From Nocardioides iriomotensis (GTDB lineage Bacteria; Actinomycetota; Actinomycetes; Propionibacteriales; Nocardioidaceae), in contig NZ_SDPU01000032.1 of NCBI RefSeq assembly GCF_004168035.1, positions 124,001 to 188,000 of the forward strand: a DNA stretch of 64,000 nucleotides. The letters are read 5' to 3'. The position numbers were made by a program, and so were the translations under genes. A model generated the notes under the pieces. That model was not told where the DNA came from and did not search any database. It saw only the letters and a program-made list of their open reading frames with translations. Of the stretch, positions 8,549-16,747 are shown piece by piece; the first letter of the stretch is position 1; every line of letters starts with the position of its first letter.

Positions 8549-9895
8549 ATGTCCGAGCAGACCAGACGCGAGATCGGCCGCGCCGAGAGCACCGGGCGCG
8601 GCGAGCCCGGACGCACCCGGCTGGACAGCTACGTCGACCGCTACGCCGCCCGCACCAACGGGATGACCGCCTCCGAGATCCGCGCCTTGTTCTCCGTCGC
8701 CAGCCGGCCCGAGGTGGTCTCGCTGGCCGGCGGGATGCCGAACATCTCAGGCCTCCCGCTCGACGTCGTCGGCCAGGCCATCCACGACCTGGTCCAGACC
8801 AATGGCGCCACCGCGATGCAGTACGGCTCCGGCCAGGGCGACCCGACGCTGCGCGAGCAGATCTGCGACGTGATGCGGCTCGAGGGCATCGAGGCGCACC
8901 CCGACGACGTCGTCGTCACGGTCGGCTCGCAGCAGGCCGTCGACCTGGTGACCCGGATCTTCTGCGACCCGGGCGACGTGGTGATCTGCGAGGCGCCGTC
9001 GTACGTCGGGGCGCTGGGCGTGTTCCGCGCCTACGAGTGCGACGTCGTGCACTGCGAGATGGACAGCGAGGGGCTCGTGCCCTCGGCGCTGCGTGACGCG
9101 ATCGCCACCGTGCAGGCACAGGGCCGCCGGATCAAGTTCCTCTACACGATCCCCAACTACCACAACCCCGCCGGCGTCACGCTGTCCGCGGAGCGGCGCA
9201 CCGAGATCCTCGAGATCTGTCGCGAGGCCGACGTGCTGGTGCTCGAGGACAACCCCTACGGCCTCCTGGGCTTCGACGGCGACCCGATCCCCGCGCTGCG
9301 GGCCGACGAGGCCGACGGGGTGATCTACCTCGGGTCGTTCTCCAAGACCTTCGCGCCGGGCTTCCGGGTCGGCTGGGTGCTCGCGCCGCACGCCGTCCGC
9401 GAGAAGCTCGTGCTGGCCCAGGAGTCCGCGACGCTGTGCCCGCCGGCGTTCTCGCAGATGGCGGTGTCGTCGTACCTCACCCACCACGACTGGCTCGGCC
9501 AGATCAAGCAGTTCCGCGAGATGTACCGCGAGCGGCGTGACGCGATGATCGGCGCGCTGGACGACCTGATGCCCGCGGCCGCCCGGTGGAACGTCCCGGC
9601 CGGCGGCTTCTACGTCTGGCTGACGCTCCCCGACGGGCTCGACGCCAAGGCGATGCTGCCGCGCGCGGTGACCGCGCGGGTGGCCTACGTGCCGGGCACC
9701 GCGTTCTTCGCGGACGGGTTCGGGGCACAGAGCATGCGGCTCTCCTTCTGCTACCCGACGGCCGAGCGGATCCGGGAGGGCGTGCGCCGGCTGACCGGCG
9801 TGATCGAGGAGGAGCTCGAGCTGCGCGAGACCTTCGGTGCGCCCTCCCGGCACCTCCAGCGCGGCTACGAAGCCCCCAACAGCGACCTGACCTGA
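8549..9895 (+). CDS. PLP-dependent aminotransferase, class I/II
   Basis: The product (448 residues from ATG 8549) is a fold-type I aminotransferase. Visible features are the substrate loop SLAGGMPNISGLP, the helix region YGSGQGDPTLREQI, the PLP-contacting NYHNPAGVTLS and the lysine loop GSFSKTFAPGFRVGW. Closest in style are 2-aminoadipate/aromatic aminotransferases of the LysN/MocR C-domain type, but there is no N-terminal GntR DNA-binding domain. A GTG one codon upstream is possible, but GGAGGAG (8537-8543) fits the ATG better. The ddl-like gene follows after 10 bases, suggesting a shared transcript and perhaps a D-amino-acid or cell-wall role. Confidence 0.88.
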   Translation: MSEQTRREIGRAESTGRGEPGRTRLDSYVDRYAARTNGMTASEIRALFSVASRPEVVSLAGGMPNISGLPLDVVGQAIHDLVQTNGATAMQYGSGQGDPTLREQICDVMRLEGIEAHPDDVVVTVGSQQAVDLVTRIFCDPGDVVICEAPSYVGALGVFRAYECDVVHCEMDSEGLVPSALRDAIATVQAQGRRIKFLYTIPNYHNPAGVTLSAERRTEILEICREADVLVLEDNPYGLLGFDGDPIPALRADEADGVIYLGSFSKTFAPGFRVGWVLAPHAVREKLVLAQESATLCPPAFSQMAVSSYLTHHDWLGQIKQFREMYRERRDAMIGALDDLMPAAARWNVPAGGFYVWLTLPDGLDAKAMLPRAVTARVAYVPGTAFFADGFGAQSMRLSFCYPTAERIREGVRRLTGVIEEELELRETFGAPSRHLQRGYEAPNSDLT

Positions 9896-9905
9896 GGAGC
9901 AGACG

Positions 9906-10895
9906 TTGGTCTCGACCCTTCGACAAGCTCAGGACGGCGCCGGATCGTCCACCCGGGTGCTGGTGCTCGCCGGTGGCCTCTCCCACGAGCGGGACGTGTC
10001 GATCCGTTCGGGCCGTCGCGTGGCCGAGGCGCTGCGCGACGCCGGCTTCGAGGTCGACGAGCGCGACGTCGACGCGGGCCTGCTCCCCTGGCTCGCGGAC
10101 CACACCCCCGACTGCGTCGTACCGCTGCTGCACGGCGAGACCGGCGAGGACGGCGCGCTGCGCGAGATCCTCGAGCTGGTCGGCCTGCCGTACGTCGGCG
10201 CCGGCCCCGCGGCCTCCCGGGTCGCCTTCGACAAGCCGGTCGCCAAGGTCGTCGCCCAGGGCGCCGGGCTGCACACGCCGCCGTCCGTCACGCTGCCGCA
10301 CGAGACGTTCCGCGAGCTCGGTGCGGCCATGGTGATGCACCTGCTGGTCGCGGCGCTCGGGCTGCCGCTGATCGTGAAGCCGGCCAAGGGTGGCTCCGCG
10401 CTCGGCTGCTCGGTCGTCCGGTCCGCCGACGACCTGCCCAGCGCGATGGTCGACGCGTTCGCCTACGGCGACACCGCGCTCGTCGAGCAGTGCATCGAGG
10501 GCGTCGAGGTCGCCGTGCCGGTCATCGACACCGGCGAGGGCCCGCGCGCGCTGCCGGTCGTCGAGGTCAAGCCGGACGGCGGCGTCTACGACTACACCGC
10601 GCGCTACACCGCCGGGAGCACGGAGTTCGTCGTGCCCGCGAAGATCGACGACGACCTCGCCGCCGAGTGCGCCCGGGTCGCCGAGACGATCCACGCCGCG
10701 CTGGGCCTGCGCGACCTCTCCCGCTCCGACCTGATGATCGACGCCGAGGGGCGGGTCTGGTTCCTGGAGGTCAACGTGGCCCCGGGACTGACCGAGACCT
10801 CCACGGTGCCGCTGTCCGTCCAGGCCGCCGGGCTCGACCTCGGCACCCTCGTCGGTGACCTGGTGCGCGCCGCGGTGGCCCGCCGCACCCCCTGA
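9906..10895 (+). CDS. D-alanine--D-alanine ligase family ATP-grasp enzyme
   Basis: The 329-residue product has the Ddl N-terminal motif VLAGGLSHERDVSIRSGRRV, the PLLHGETGEDGALREILEL segment, the ATP-grasp lysine region LIVKPAKGGSALG and the metal-binding end VWFLEVNVAPGLTETS. Ddl makes the D-Ala-D-Ala dipeptide for peptidoglycan. TTG 9906 sits six bases after GAGGAG and is the only start with a good ribosome site. Codons 2-11 are supplied by a dispersed palindromic repeat that has landed on the 5' end. Because many genomes carry the main ddl elsewhere, this may be a second ligase with another specificity. Confidence 0.85.
   Translation: MVSTLRQAQDGAGSSTRVLVLAGGLSHERDVSIRSGRRVAEALRDAGFEVDERDVDAGLLPWLADHTPDCVVPLLHGETGEDGALREILELVGLPYVGAGPAASRVAFDKPVAKVVAQGAGLHTPPSVTLPHETFRELGAAMVMHLLVAALGLPLIVKPAKGGSALGCSVVRSADDLPSAMVDAFAYGDTALVEQCIEGVEVAVPVIDTGEGPRALPVVEVKPDGGVYDYTARYTAGSTEFVVPAKIDDDLAAECARVAETIHAALGLRDLSRSDLMIDAEGRVWFLEVNVAPGLTETSTVPLSVQAAGLDLGTLVGDLVRAAVARRTP
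9908..9936. repeat. dispersed REP-like repeat at the 5' end of the ddl-like gene
   Basis: The core TCGACCCTTCGACAAGCTCA has the form of short repeats common in Nocardioides and related genomes. A shorter relative occurs at 47367-47390. Here the element lies inside a coding start and is translated. Confidence 0.55.
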
Positions 10896-10911
10896 CTGAC
10901 AGGATCGGCCG

Positions 10912-11691
10912 ATGCGCGACCTCACGTACCCGCCGATCATCGTCACGGCCAAGGTGGCGTTCCGCGCCCTCGGGCTGCGCTTCGACCTGACCGGCACCGA
11001 GCGGGTCCCCCGCACCGGCGGGGCCGTGCTGGCCTACAACCACGTCTCCTACGTCGACTTCGTGCTCGGCGGGTACGCCGCCCAGCCCTCGCACCGGCTG
11101 GTCCGGTTCATGGCCAAGCGCGAGCTGTTCGACCACCGGCTCACCGGGCCGCTGATGCGGTCGCTGCACCACATCGAGGTCGACCGCGCCGAGGGGACGG
11201 CGTCGTACGACGAGGGCGTGCGCTACCTCCGCGCCGGCGAGATCGTCGGCATCTTCCCCGAGGCCACCATCTCCCGGTCGTTCGAGATCAAGGAGCTCAA
11301 GACCGGTGCCGTGCGGATGGCGGCCGAGGCCGGTGTACCGGTCCTGCCGGTGGTGCTGTGGGGGACGCAGCGGATGTACACCAAGGACCACCCGCGCGAC
11401 TTCTCCCGCGGCAAGACCATCGCGATCCACGTCGGCGAGCCGCTGCACCCCACCGGCGCCGACCCGGTCGCCGAGACCGCCGAGCTGCACGCCGCGATGA
11501 GCGCGATGCTCGACGAGGCCGTCCGCGGCTACCCGGCCGCGGAGCAGCCGCCCGGCTCGTGGTGGCTGCCCGCGTCGTACGGCGGCAGCGCACCCACCCC
11601 CGACGAGGCCGCCCGGCTCGACGCCGAGGAGAAGGAGCGTCGCGCGGCCCGCCGGGCCGAGCGCGAGGCCCGCACGTTCCGCCCTGAGTGA
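10912..11691 (+). CDS. 1-acyl-sn-glycerol-3-phosphate acyltransferase (PlsC family)
   Basis: This 259-residue acyltransferase has the catalytic motif YNHVSYVDF (Asn-His-x4-Asp, ~residues 42-50) and the glycerol-phosphate binding FPEATISRS. It should add an acyl chain to a lysophospholipid at the inner membrane face. The ATG start is 16 bases after the ddl-like gene, so the two are probably co-transcribed. The last ~45 residues are charged and Arg/Glu-rich. A second, more distant acyltransferase is encoded at 48256-49329. Confidence 0.9.
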   Translation: MRDLTYPPIIVTAKVAFRALGLRFDLTGTERVPRTGGAVLAYNHVSYVDFVLGGYAAQPSHRLVRFMAKRELFDHRLTGPLMRSLHHIEVDRAEGTASYDEGVRYLRAGEIVGIFPEATISRSFEIKELKTGAVRMAAEAGVPVLPVVLWGTQRMYTKDHPRDFSRGKTIAIHVGEPLHPTGADPVAETAELHAAMSAMLDEAVRGYPAAEQPPGSWWLPASYGGSAPTPDEAARLDAEEKERRAARRAEREARTFRPE

Positions 11692-11735
11692 ACCGCTCTG
11701 GCGCGGCCCGCGGCGGCCGTGCTCTGCTGCGGCCC

Positions 11736-12806
11736 ATGAGCACCCTCCTCGTCCTCGGCGGCACCTCCTGGCTCGGCGGCGCGGTGGCGCGGCACGCCCG
11801 CGACGCCGGACACGACGTCACCTGCCTGGCCCGCGGCTCCTCCGGCTCCGTCCCCGACGGCGTCACCTGGGTGACCGGCGACCGCGACGACCCGGCCGCG
11901 GCGTACACCGAGGTCGCCTCGCGCGACAGGGACGCGGTCGTCGACGTGGCCCGGCAGCCGGTCCACGTGCGCGGCGCCCTCGACGCGCTCGCCGCCCGGG
12001 CCGGCCACTGGCTGTTCGTGTCCACCTGCAGCGTCTACGCCGACAACGGCACCCCCGGCGCCGACGAGTCGGCGGCCCTGCACGAGCCGTGGGTCGGGCC
12101 GGACCCGCTCGCCCTGGCTCCGGACGAGGAGTACGGCCCGGCGAAGGTCGCCTGCGAGCAGGCCGTCCTCGCCGCCAGGCCGGACGCGCTGGTCGCCCGA
12201 TCCGGGCTCATCGTGGGGTATGGCGACCGCAGCGACCGCTTCGGCTACTGGCCGGCCCGGTTCGCCCGCGCGGCCGGCTCCCCCCACCGAGACGTCGACG
12301 GCGAGGTGCTGCTCGCCCCCAGGGACCAGGCCCTGCAGGTGGTCGACGTCGAGGACTTCGCCGCCTGGCTCGTGCGCTGCGCCGCCGACCGCACCGGCGG
12401 CGTGGTGAACGCGATGAGCCCGTCGCTGACGTTGGGCGACCTGTACGACGCCTGCGCCGCGGCCCTCGACGGACCGCCTCCGGCCGCCGCGGAACCGTCC
12501 GACGGCTGGCTCCAGGGCCGGGAAGTCACCCCGTGGATGGGCCCGGACTCGCTGCCGCTGTGGCTGCCCCAGCCCGAGTACGCCGGTTTCATGACCCGCG
12601 ACGTCGCGGCCGCCGAGCAGGCCGGGCTGACCTTCCGCCCGCTCGCCGAGATCGTCCGCGCGAGTCTCGCCTGGGAGCGAGAACGCGGCCTGGACCGCGA
12701 TCGTCGGGCGGGTCTCACCCCGGCCTACGAGGCCGAGCTGGTCACCGCCTGGCGAGCGGAGGCGCCCGGGACGTCACCCGTGTCCGCGCCGGTGCCGACG
12801 GCCTGA
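11736..12806 (+). CDS. NAD-dependent epimerase/dehydratase family protein
   Basis: The product (356 residues from ATG 11736) is a short-chain Rossmann protein with the nucleotide motif LGGTSWLGG at its N-terminus and the isomerase-like segment ALDALAARAGHWLFVSTCSVY. The usual YxxxK appears as YGPAK. It resembles atypical SDRs annotated as reductases or epimerases; the substrate is unknown. An in-frame GTG at 11688 overlapping the previous stop would add 16 residues, but the Rossmann strand begins directly at the ATG. Neither start has a clear ribosome site. Confidence 0.8.
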   Translation: MSTLLVLGGTSWLGGAVARHARDAGHDVTCLARGSSGSVPDGVTWVTGDRDDPAAAYTEVASRDRDAVVDVARQPVHVRGALDALAARAGHWLFVSTCSVYADNGTPGADESAALHEPWVGPDPLALAPDEEYGPAKVACEQAVLAARPDALVARSGLIVGYGDRSDRFGYWPARFARAAGSPHRDVDGEVLLAPRDQALQVVDVEDFAAWLVRCAADRTGGVVNAMSPSLTLGDLYDACAAALDGPPPAAAEPSDGWLQGREVTPWMGPDSLPLWLPQPEYAGFMTRDVAAAEQAGLTFRPLAEIVRASLAWERERGLDRDRRAGLTPAYEAELVTAWRAEAPGTSPVSAPVPTA

Positions 12807-12878
12807 CGCACCCCTCCGAGGGTGAAACCGCAGGTCAGCGGCGTGCAGCCGGGTCGACTTGTCTCTTTGTCGACAAAT

Positions 12879-12904
12879 CGACAGATCGACCAATCAATCT
12901 GTCG
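12879..12904 (-). terminator. stem-loop at the end of parB
   Basis: Arms CGACAGAT (12879-12886) and ATCTGTCG (12897-12904) form a perfect 8-pair stem that contains the parB stop codon in its loop. It is AT-rich for this genome and lies where the leftward rpmH-to-parB transcript should end. The next bases include the palindrome TTGTCGACAA (12867-12876). Confidence 0.5.
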
Positions 12905-13961
12905 ACGGTGACGAGCCCGCGTTCGGGTCCATGATGGCGACGATCCGCTCGAGGTCCGGGATCGAGGCGAACTCGACCGTGATCTTCCCCTTCGACCGGC
13001 CCAGGTCGACCTTGACCCGGGTCTCCAGCCGGTCGCTCAGCCGCTCCGCGAGGTCGGCCAACGCGGGGGCCGTCGGCTTGTTCCGGCGGACGGCCGGACG
13101 CGCCCCGGACCCGAGGTCGCCGACCGTCACGATCTCCTCCAGGCCGCGCACGGAGATGCCCTCCGCGACGACCCGGCCGGCGAGCCGGTCCTGGATGTCG
13201 GCGTTGTCGACGGCCAGCAGGGCGCGGGCGTGCCCGGCGGACAGGACCCCGGCAGCGACCCGGCGCTGCACGGCCGGGGAGAGCTTGAGCAGGCGCAGCG
13301 TGTTGCTGATCTGCGGGCGGCTGCGACCGATCCGGCCGGCAAGCTCCTCGTGGGTGCAGCCGAAGTCGTCGAGCAGCTGCTGGTACGCGGCCGCCTCCTC
13401 GAGCGGGTTCAGCTGCGACCGGTGCAGGTTCTCGAGCAGGGCGTCGCGCAGCAGGTCGTCGTCGCTGGTGTCGCGGACGATCGCGGGGATGACGTCGAGC
13501 CCGGCCTCCTGCGTCGCCCGCCAGCGGCGCTCGCCCATGATCAGCTCGTAGCGCGGCTCGCCGTCCCGATCGCCCACCGCCCGGACCACGACGGGCTGGA
13601 GCAGCCCGATCTCCTTGATGGAGTGCACCAGCTCGGCCATCGCGTCCTCGTCGAAGACCTGGCGGGGCTGACGCGGGTTGGGGCTGATCGCGGTGACCGG
13701 CAGCTCCGCGAAGTGCGCTCCCACGACCGGGGTCAGTCCCTGGCCGTCCGTCGTCGGTGGGGGGACGGAGTCGGAGATGCCGGAGCTCCCGTCGGGAGCG
13801 GAAGCAGCCAGCAAGCGCGACGAGTCGGACGTGTCGGACATGTGCCCATTGCCCGACGGCGCGCCGGCCGCGCCGGCCGGGGGCGGGCCGGCGGGGGCGG
13901 TCGGGATGAGCGACCCGAGTCCGCGGCCGAGTCCACGACGCTGCTGGGGCTTCTGGTTCAT
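12894..13961 (-). CDS. parB: chromosome partitioning protein ParB
   Basis: The 355-residue product begins [20 protein letters not shown], the usual ParB start that contacts ParA. It has the CTP-binding/clamp boxes [14 protein letters not shown] and [14 protein letters not shown], the helix-turn-helix [16 protein letters not shown] that reads parS, and a C-terminal dimerisation domain ([16 protein letters not shown]). ParB loads at parS, spreads, and positions the origin together with ParA and SMC. The ATG overlaps the parA stop by four bases. Confidence 0.97.
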   Translation of the reverse strand: MNQKPQQRRGLGRGLGSLIPTAPAGPPPAGAAGAPSGNGHMSDTSDSSRLLAASAPDGSSGISDSVPPPTTDGQGLTPVVGAHFAELPVTAISPNPRQPRQVFDEDAMAELVHSIKEIGLLQPVVVRAVGDRDGEPRYELIMGERRWRATQEAGLDVIPAIVRDTSDDDLLRDALLENLHRSQLNPLEEAAAYQQLLDDFGCTHEELAGRIGRSRPQISNTLRLLKLSPAVQRRVAAGVLSAGHARALLAVDNADIQDRLAGRVVAEGISVRGLEEIVTVGDLGSGARPAVRRNKPTAPALADLAERLSDRLETRVKVDLGRSKGKITVEFASIPDLERIVAIMDPNAGSSPSTD

Positions 13962-15319
13962 CGGGCCTCTCCCTGGTTCGCGATGGTCGACGCGGCGGCG
14001 GCGGCCTCCGGCTCGACGCGGAAGGCCATCTCCCGCGCGGCCTCGAGATAGCTCAGCGCCCCGGGCGAGCTGGGGTCGTACGTCATGACGGTCTGGCCGT
14101 AGCTCGGTGCCTCCGAGATCCGCACGGACCGCGGGATCGCGGTGCGCAGCACCTGGTCGCCGAAGTGGCCGCGGACCTCCTCGGCGACGCCGGCGGACAG
14201 CCGGGTGCGGGCGTCGTACATGGTCAGCACGATCGTGGAGACGTCGAGACCGGGGTTCAGGTGCGCCTTCACCATCTCGACGGTCTCGAGCAGCTGGCCG
14301 AGTCCCTCCAACGCGTAGTACTCCGCCTGGATCGGGATCAGCATCTCGTCGCCGGCCACGAGCGCGTTCAGCGTGAGCAGGCCGAGCGACGGCGGGCAGT
14401 CGATCAGCACGTAGTCGAAGCGGTCCTCGGTGTCGGCAAGGATCTGCGGGTGGGCGTGCAGGGCCTTCCGCAGCCGACTCTCGCGCGCCACCATGCTGAC
14501 CAGCTCGATCTCCGCGCCGGCCAGGTCGATCGTCGCGGGCACGACGAAGAGGTGCTCGATCTCCGGGCTCGGCTGGACGATCTCAGCAAGGTCGGTGCCG
14601 TCGACGATCGCGTCGTAGGTCGAGAGGGTCCCCCGGTGGTGGTCGATGGACAGCGCTGTCGAGGCGTTGCCCTGAGGGTCCAGGTCGACGACGAGGACCC
14701 GGAGCCCGCCCTGCGCCAGCGCCGCCGCCATGTTGACCGTCGTCGTGGTCTTGCCGACGCCGCCCTTCTGGTTGGCGACGACCATCACGCGCGTCTGTGG
14801 CGGGCGCGGCAGTGGTCCGCGCAGGTGCAGGCCGGCCCGCACCATCAGCTCCTGCTCGACCGTGCGGGCCAGCGGGGTGGAGTCGTCCAGGGCGCTGGCA
14901 CCCAGGGCGTAGTCGCCCGCGGTGCGGTACGCGGCCCCCGGTGCCGGCGCCGGACCGAAGCGCGACGGCTCGGGCGACGAGGGCGCGGTCGGGAGGGAAG
15001 GTGTCACGGGCTTCTCCTGGTCAACCGGGGGCGCTGCCGAGATGGTTTCACGTGAAACCGCCGCCTCGGTGTCCGCGGTGTCCGCCGTCATGGCCGCCGC
15101 CAGAGGCTCTGTTTCACGTGAAACATCCGACGGCGCCGCCAACTCATGCACGGTCTGTGGATCAATCTGTGGATTCTGTGGGTATCTCGGCCAGCCGAGC
15201 GTGGGGACGGTCTGCGAGACCCCGGTGGCGTCCGTCGATGAGCCGCGAAGAGCCGGCCATCCGAGACCGCTGACCGTCGGGACCGAGCCGTCCGAGCTGG
15301 AACTGTGGAGCGGGGTCAC
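13958..15319 (-). CDS. parA: chromosome partitioning ATPase ParA with long N-terminal extension
   Basis: The product (453 residues) starts at GTG 15319, which has a GAAAGGG ribosome site. The reading frame stays open further back, but that part is the shadow of rsmG. The ParA/MinD ATPase has the deviant Walker [13 protein letters not shown], the switch [14 protein letters not shown] and [13 protein letters not shown]. ParA moves ParB-parS complexes over the nucleoid. Ahead of the ATPase lie about 180 low-complexity residues with two LGWP motifs ([20 protein letters not shown]) and two VSRET pentapeptides that are translated parS sites. Confidence 0.95.
   Translation of the reverse strand: MTPLHSSSSDGSVPTVSGLGWPALRGSSTDATGVSQTVPTLGWPRYPQNPQIDPQTVHELAAPSDVSRETEPLAAAMTADTADTEAAVSRETISAAPPVDQEKPVTPSLPTAPSSPEPSRFGPAPAPGAAYRTAGDYALGASALDDSTPLARTVEQELMVRAGLHLRGPLPRPPQTRVMVVANQKGGVGKTTTTVNMAAALAQGGLRVLVVDLDPQGNASTALSIDHHRGTLSTYDAIVDGTDLAEIVQPSPEIEHLFVVPATIDLAGAEIELVSMVARESRLRKALHAHPQILADTEDRFDYVLIDCPPSLGLLTLNALVAGDEMLIPIQAEYYALEGLGQLLETVEMVKAHLNPGLDVSTIVLTMYDARTRLSAGVAEEVRGHFGDQVLRTAIPRSVRISEAPSYGQTVMTYDPSSPGALSYLEAAREMAFRVEPEAAAAASTIANQGEAR
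15044..15059. promoter_or_regulatory. parS site 1 (inside parA)
   Basis: GGTTTCACGTGAAACC is a perfect 16-base palindrome with the 14-base parS core GTTTCACGTGAAAC. It is translated as VSRET in ParA. ParB is encoded just downstream. Confidence 0.93.
15110..15125. promoter_or_regulatory. parS site 2 (inside parA)
   Basis: TGTTTCACGTGAAACA is the exact 16-base parS consensus, 66 bases from site 1. It is also in frame to give VSRET in ParA. Confidence 0.95.
15156..15185. promoter_or_regulatory. cluster of DnaA-box-like motifs near parS
   Basis: TGTGGATCA (15156), TGTGGATTC (15168) and TGTGGGTAT (15177) have one, two and two or more departures from the DnaA box TGTGGATAA and sit 12 and 9 bases apart inside the parA 5' end. 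Binding is speculative. Confidence 0.3.
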
Positions 15320-15393
15320 ACGCACCCTTTCGGTGGCAGGACGGGGAAGGTCGGTGGAGGCGCGCCGGCTGTGGGCGGACGCGAGGTCCCAAC

Positions 15394-16062
15394 CTAGTCG
15401 CGGACCGGAGCCGCTTCCACCCGTACGACGATGGTCGGGGGATCGACGACGCCGATTCCCAGCGTGTGGACGGAGGCCGGCCCCGCCCCCAGCGTGCGCA
15501 GCTGCTTCCGCGCGTCGTCGATCTCCTCCTGGGCGCTGGACCCCTTCATCGCCATGACGGCGCCCCGGGGGTGAGCGAGGGGCAGCGACCACCGGAGCAG
15601 CTTCGGCAGCGGGGCCACCGCGCGGGACGTCACCACGTCGAAGCGGCGGACACCGTGCAGCTCCTCGGCTCGCGCCCGCACGACCTCGACGTGGCCGAGA
15701 CCCAGGGTCGTCACCACCTCGTCGAGGAAGGTGGTGCGCCGCAGCAGTGGCTCGACGAGCGTCACCGTGAGGTCGGGCCGCGCGATGGCCAGCACCAGAC
15801 CGGGCAGACCGGCTCCGCTGCCGATGTCGCAGACGGTGGAGCGCTCGGAGACGAGCTCGCCCAGCACCGCGCAGTTCAGAAGGTGCCGCTCCCACAGCCG
15901 GGGAGTCTCCCGGGGACCGATCAGGCCGCGGATCACGCCGTCGTGGGCGAGCAGCTCCGCGAAGCGCTCCGCCGTCGGGAGCCCGGCAGCGAACACCCCC
16001 CGGGCCTCGGCCGGCGCCGAAGGAGCGGGGGGTGTTTCACGTGAAACGTCGTCCGAGGTCAC
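15394..16062 (-). CDS. rsmG: 16S rRNA (guanine-527-N7)-methyltransferase
   Basis: The 222-residue product is RsmG/GidB, which methylates N7 of G527 in 16S rRNA; its loss gives low-level streptomycin resistance in several bacteria. The SAM-binding core is visible: LVSERSTVCDIGSGAGLPGL, followed by VTSRAVAPLPKLL. The GTG start overlaps the jag stop (GTGA). Residues 6-10 (VSRET) are encoded by parS site 3. The order ParB-ParA-RsmG-Jag-YidC is standard for actinobacterial origins. Confidence 0.96.
   Translation of the reverse strand: MTSDDVSRETPPAPSAPAEARGVFAAGLPTAERFAELLAHDGVIRGLIGPRETPRLWERHLLNCAVLGELVSERSTVCDIGSGAGLPGLVLAIARPDLTVTLVEPLLRRTTFLDEVVTTLGLGHVEVVRARAEELHGVRRFDVVTSRAVAPLPKLLRWSLPLAHPRGAVMAMKGSSAQEEIDDARKQLRTLGAGPASVHTLGIGVVDPPTIVVRVEAAPVRD
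16033..16048. promoter_or_regulatory. parS site 3 (inside rsmG)
   Basis: TGTTTCACGTGAAACG carries the full 14-base core with one end base off consensus. It is translated as VSRET near the RsmG N-terminus, about 0.9 kb from the other two sites. Confidence 0.93.
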
Positions 16063-16670
16063 GACTGTGGCAGCACCACGACGTACCGCCGGGGCTCCTC
16101 GCCCTCGGACTCCGACGTCAGTCCGGCGGCGGCCACGGCGTCGTGCACGACCTTGCGCTCGAACGGCGACATCGGCGTCAGCGCCTGCCGCTCGCCGGAG
16201 TCCTTGACGGTGGCGACCGTGTCCGCGGCGAGCTTCTCCAGGCGGGCCCGCTTGTCCGCGCGGTGCCCACCGATGTCGAGCATCAGCCGCGAGCGCTCGC
16301 CGGTCTCCCGGTACACCGCCAGCCGGGTCAGCTCCTGCAGCGCCTCCAGCACCTCGCCGTCGCGGCCGACGAGCAGGGAGAGGTCGCCGCCCACAATCGA
16401 CACCGAGGCGCGATCGCCCTCGACGTCCATGTCCAGGTCGCCGTCCAGGTCGGCGATGTCGAGCAGTTCCTCGAGGTAGTCCGCGGCGATCTCGCCCTCG
16501 GTCTCCAGCAGATCCTCAGGGCTGCTCGTCGACGAGGCCTCGCCCGAGGGCTCGGTCCCGTCGGTGTCCAGGTCGCTGGCGTCGTTGGCGTCAACGGCCT
16601 CGTCGGTGTTGTCGGCGTCGGGCGTCTCGGTGACGTCGTCGGTGTCGGTCACGGGGGTCTGGTCGCTCAC
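16059..16670 (-). CDS. jag: Jag/KhpB-like RNA-binding protein (KH and R3H domains)
   Basis: The 203-residue product starts at a GTG. The first ~85 residues are an acidic low-complexity tail instead of the Jag_N domain seen in Firmicutes. A KH-type domain follows (~90-140, IVGGDLSLLVGRDGEVLEAL), then an R3H domain (~150-200, SGERQALTPMSPFERKVVHD) that binds single-stranded nucleic acid. The gene lies between yidC and rsmG as in most Actinobacteria. It may link RNA binding to membrane protein insertion or cell-wall growth. Confidence 0.92.
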   Translation of the reverse strand: MSDQTPVTDTDDVTETPDADNTDEAVDANDASDLDTDGTEPSGEASSTSSPEDLLETEGEIAADYLEELLDIADLDGDLDMDVEGDRASVSIVGGDLSLLVGRDGEVLEALQELTRLAVYRETGERSRLMLDIGGHRADKRARLEKLAADTVATVKDSGERQALTPMSPFERKVVHDAVAAAGLTSESEGEEPRRYVVVLPQS

Positions 16671-16747
16671 GGCGTGCTCCTTGCTGAATCAGGTGAATCA
16701 GGCGCGTCAGGTCGGTCGGTCGGATCCGTCGGGTCGGGCGGGCGAGC

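Noticed and set aside
15320-15895. ParA extended to 645 residues
   Set aside because: The extra part is the antisense-like shadow of rsmG in another frame; GTG 15319 has a good ribosome site.
15044-16048. GTTTCACGTGAAAC palindromes as terminators or hairpin repeats
   Set aside because: They match the parS consensus, lie beside parAB and sit inside coding sequence.
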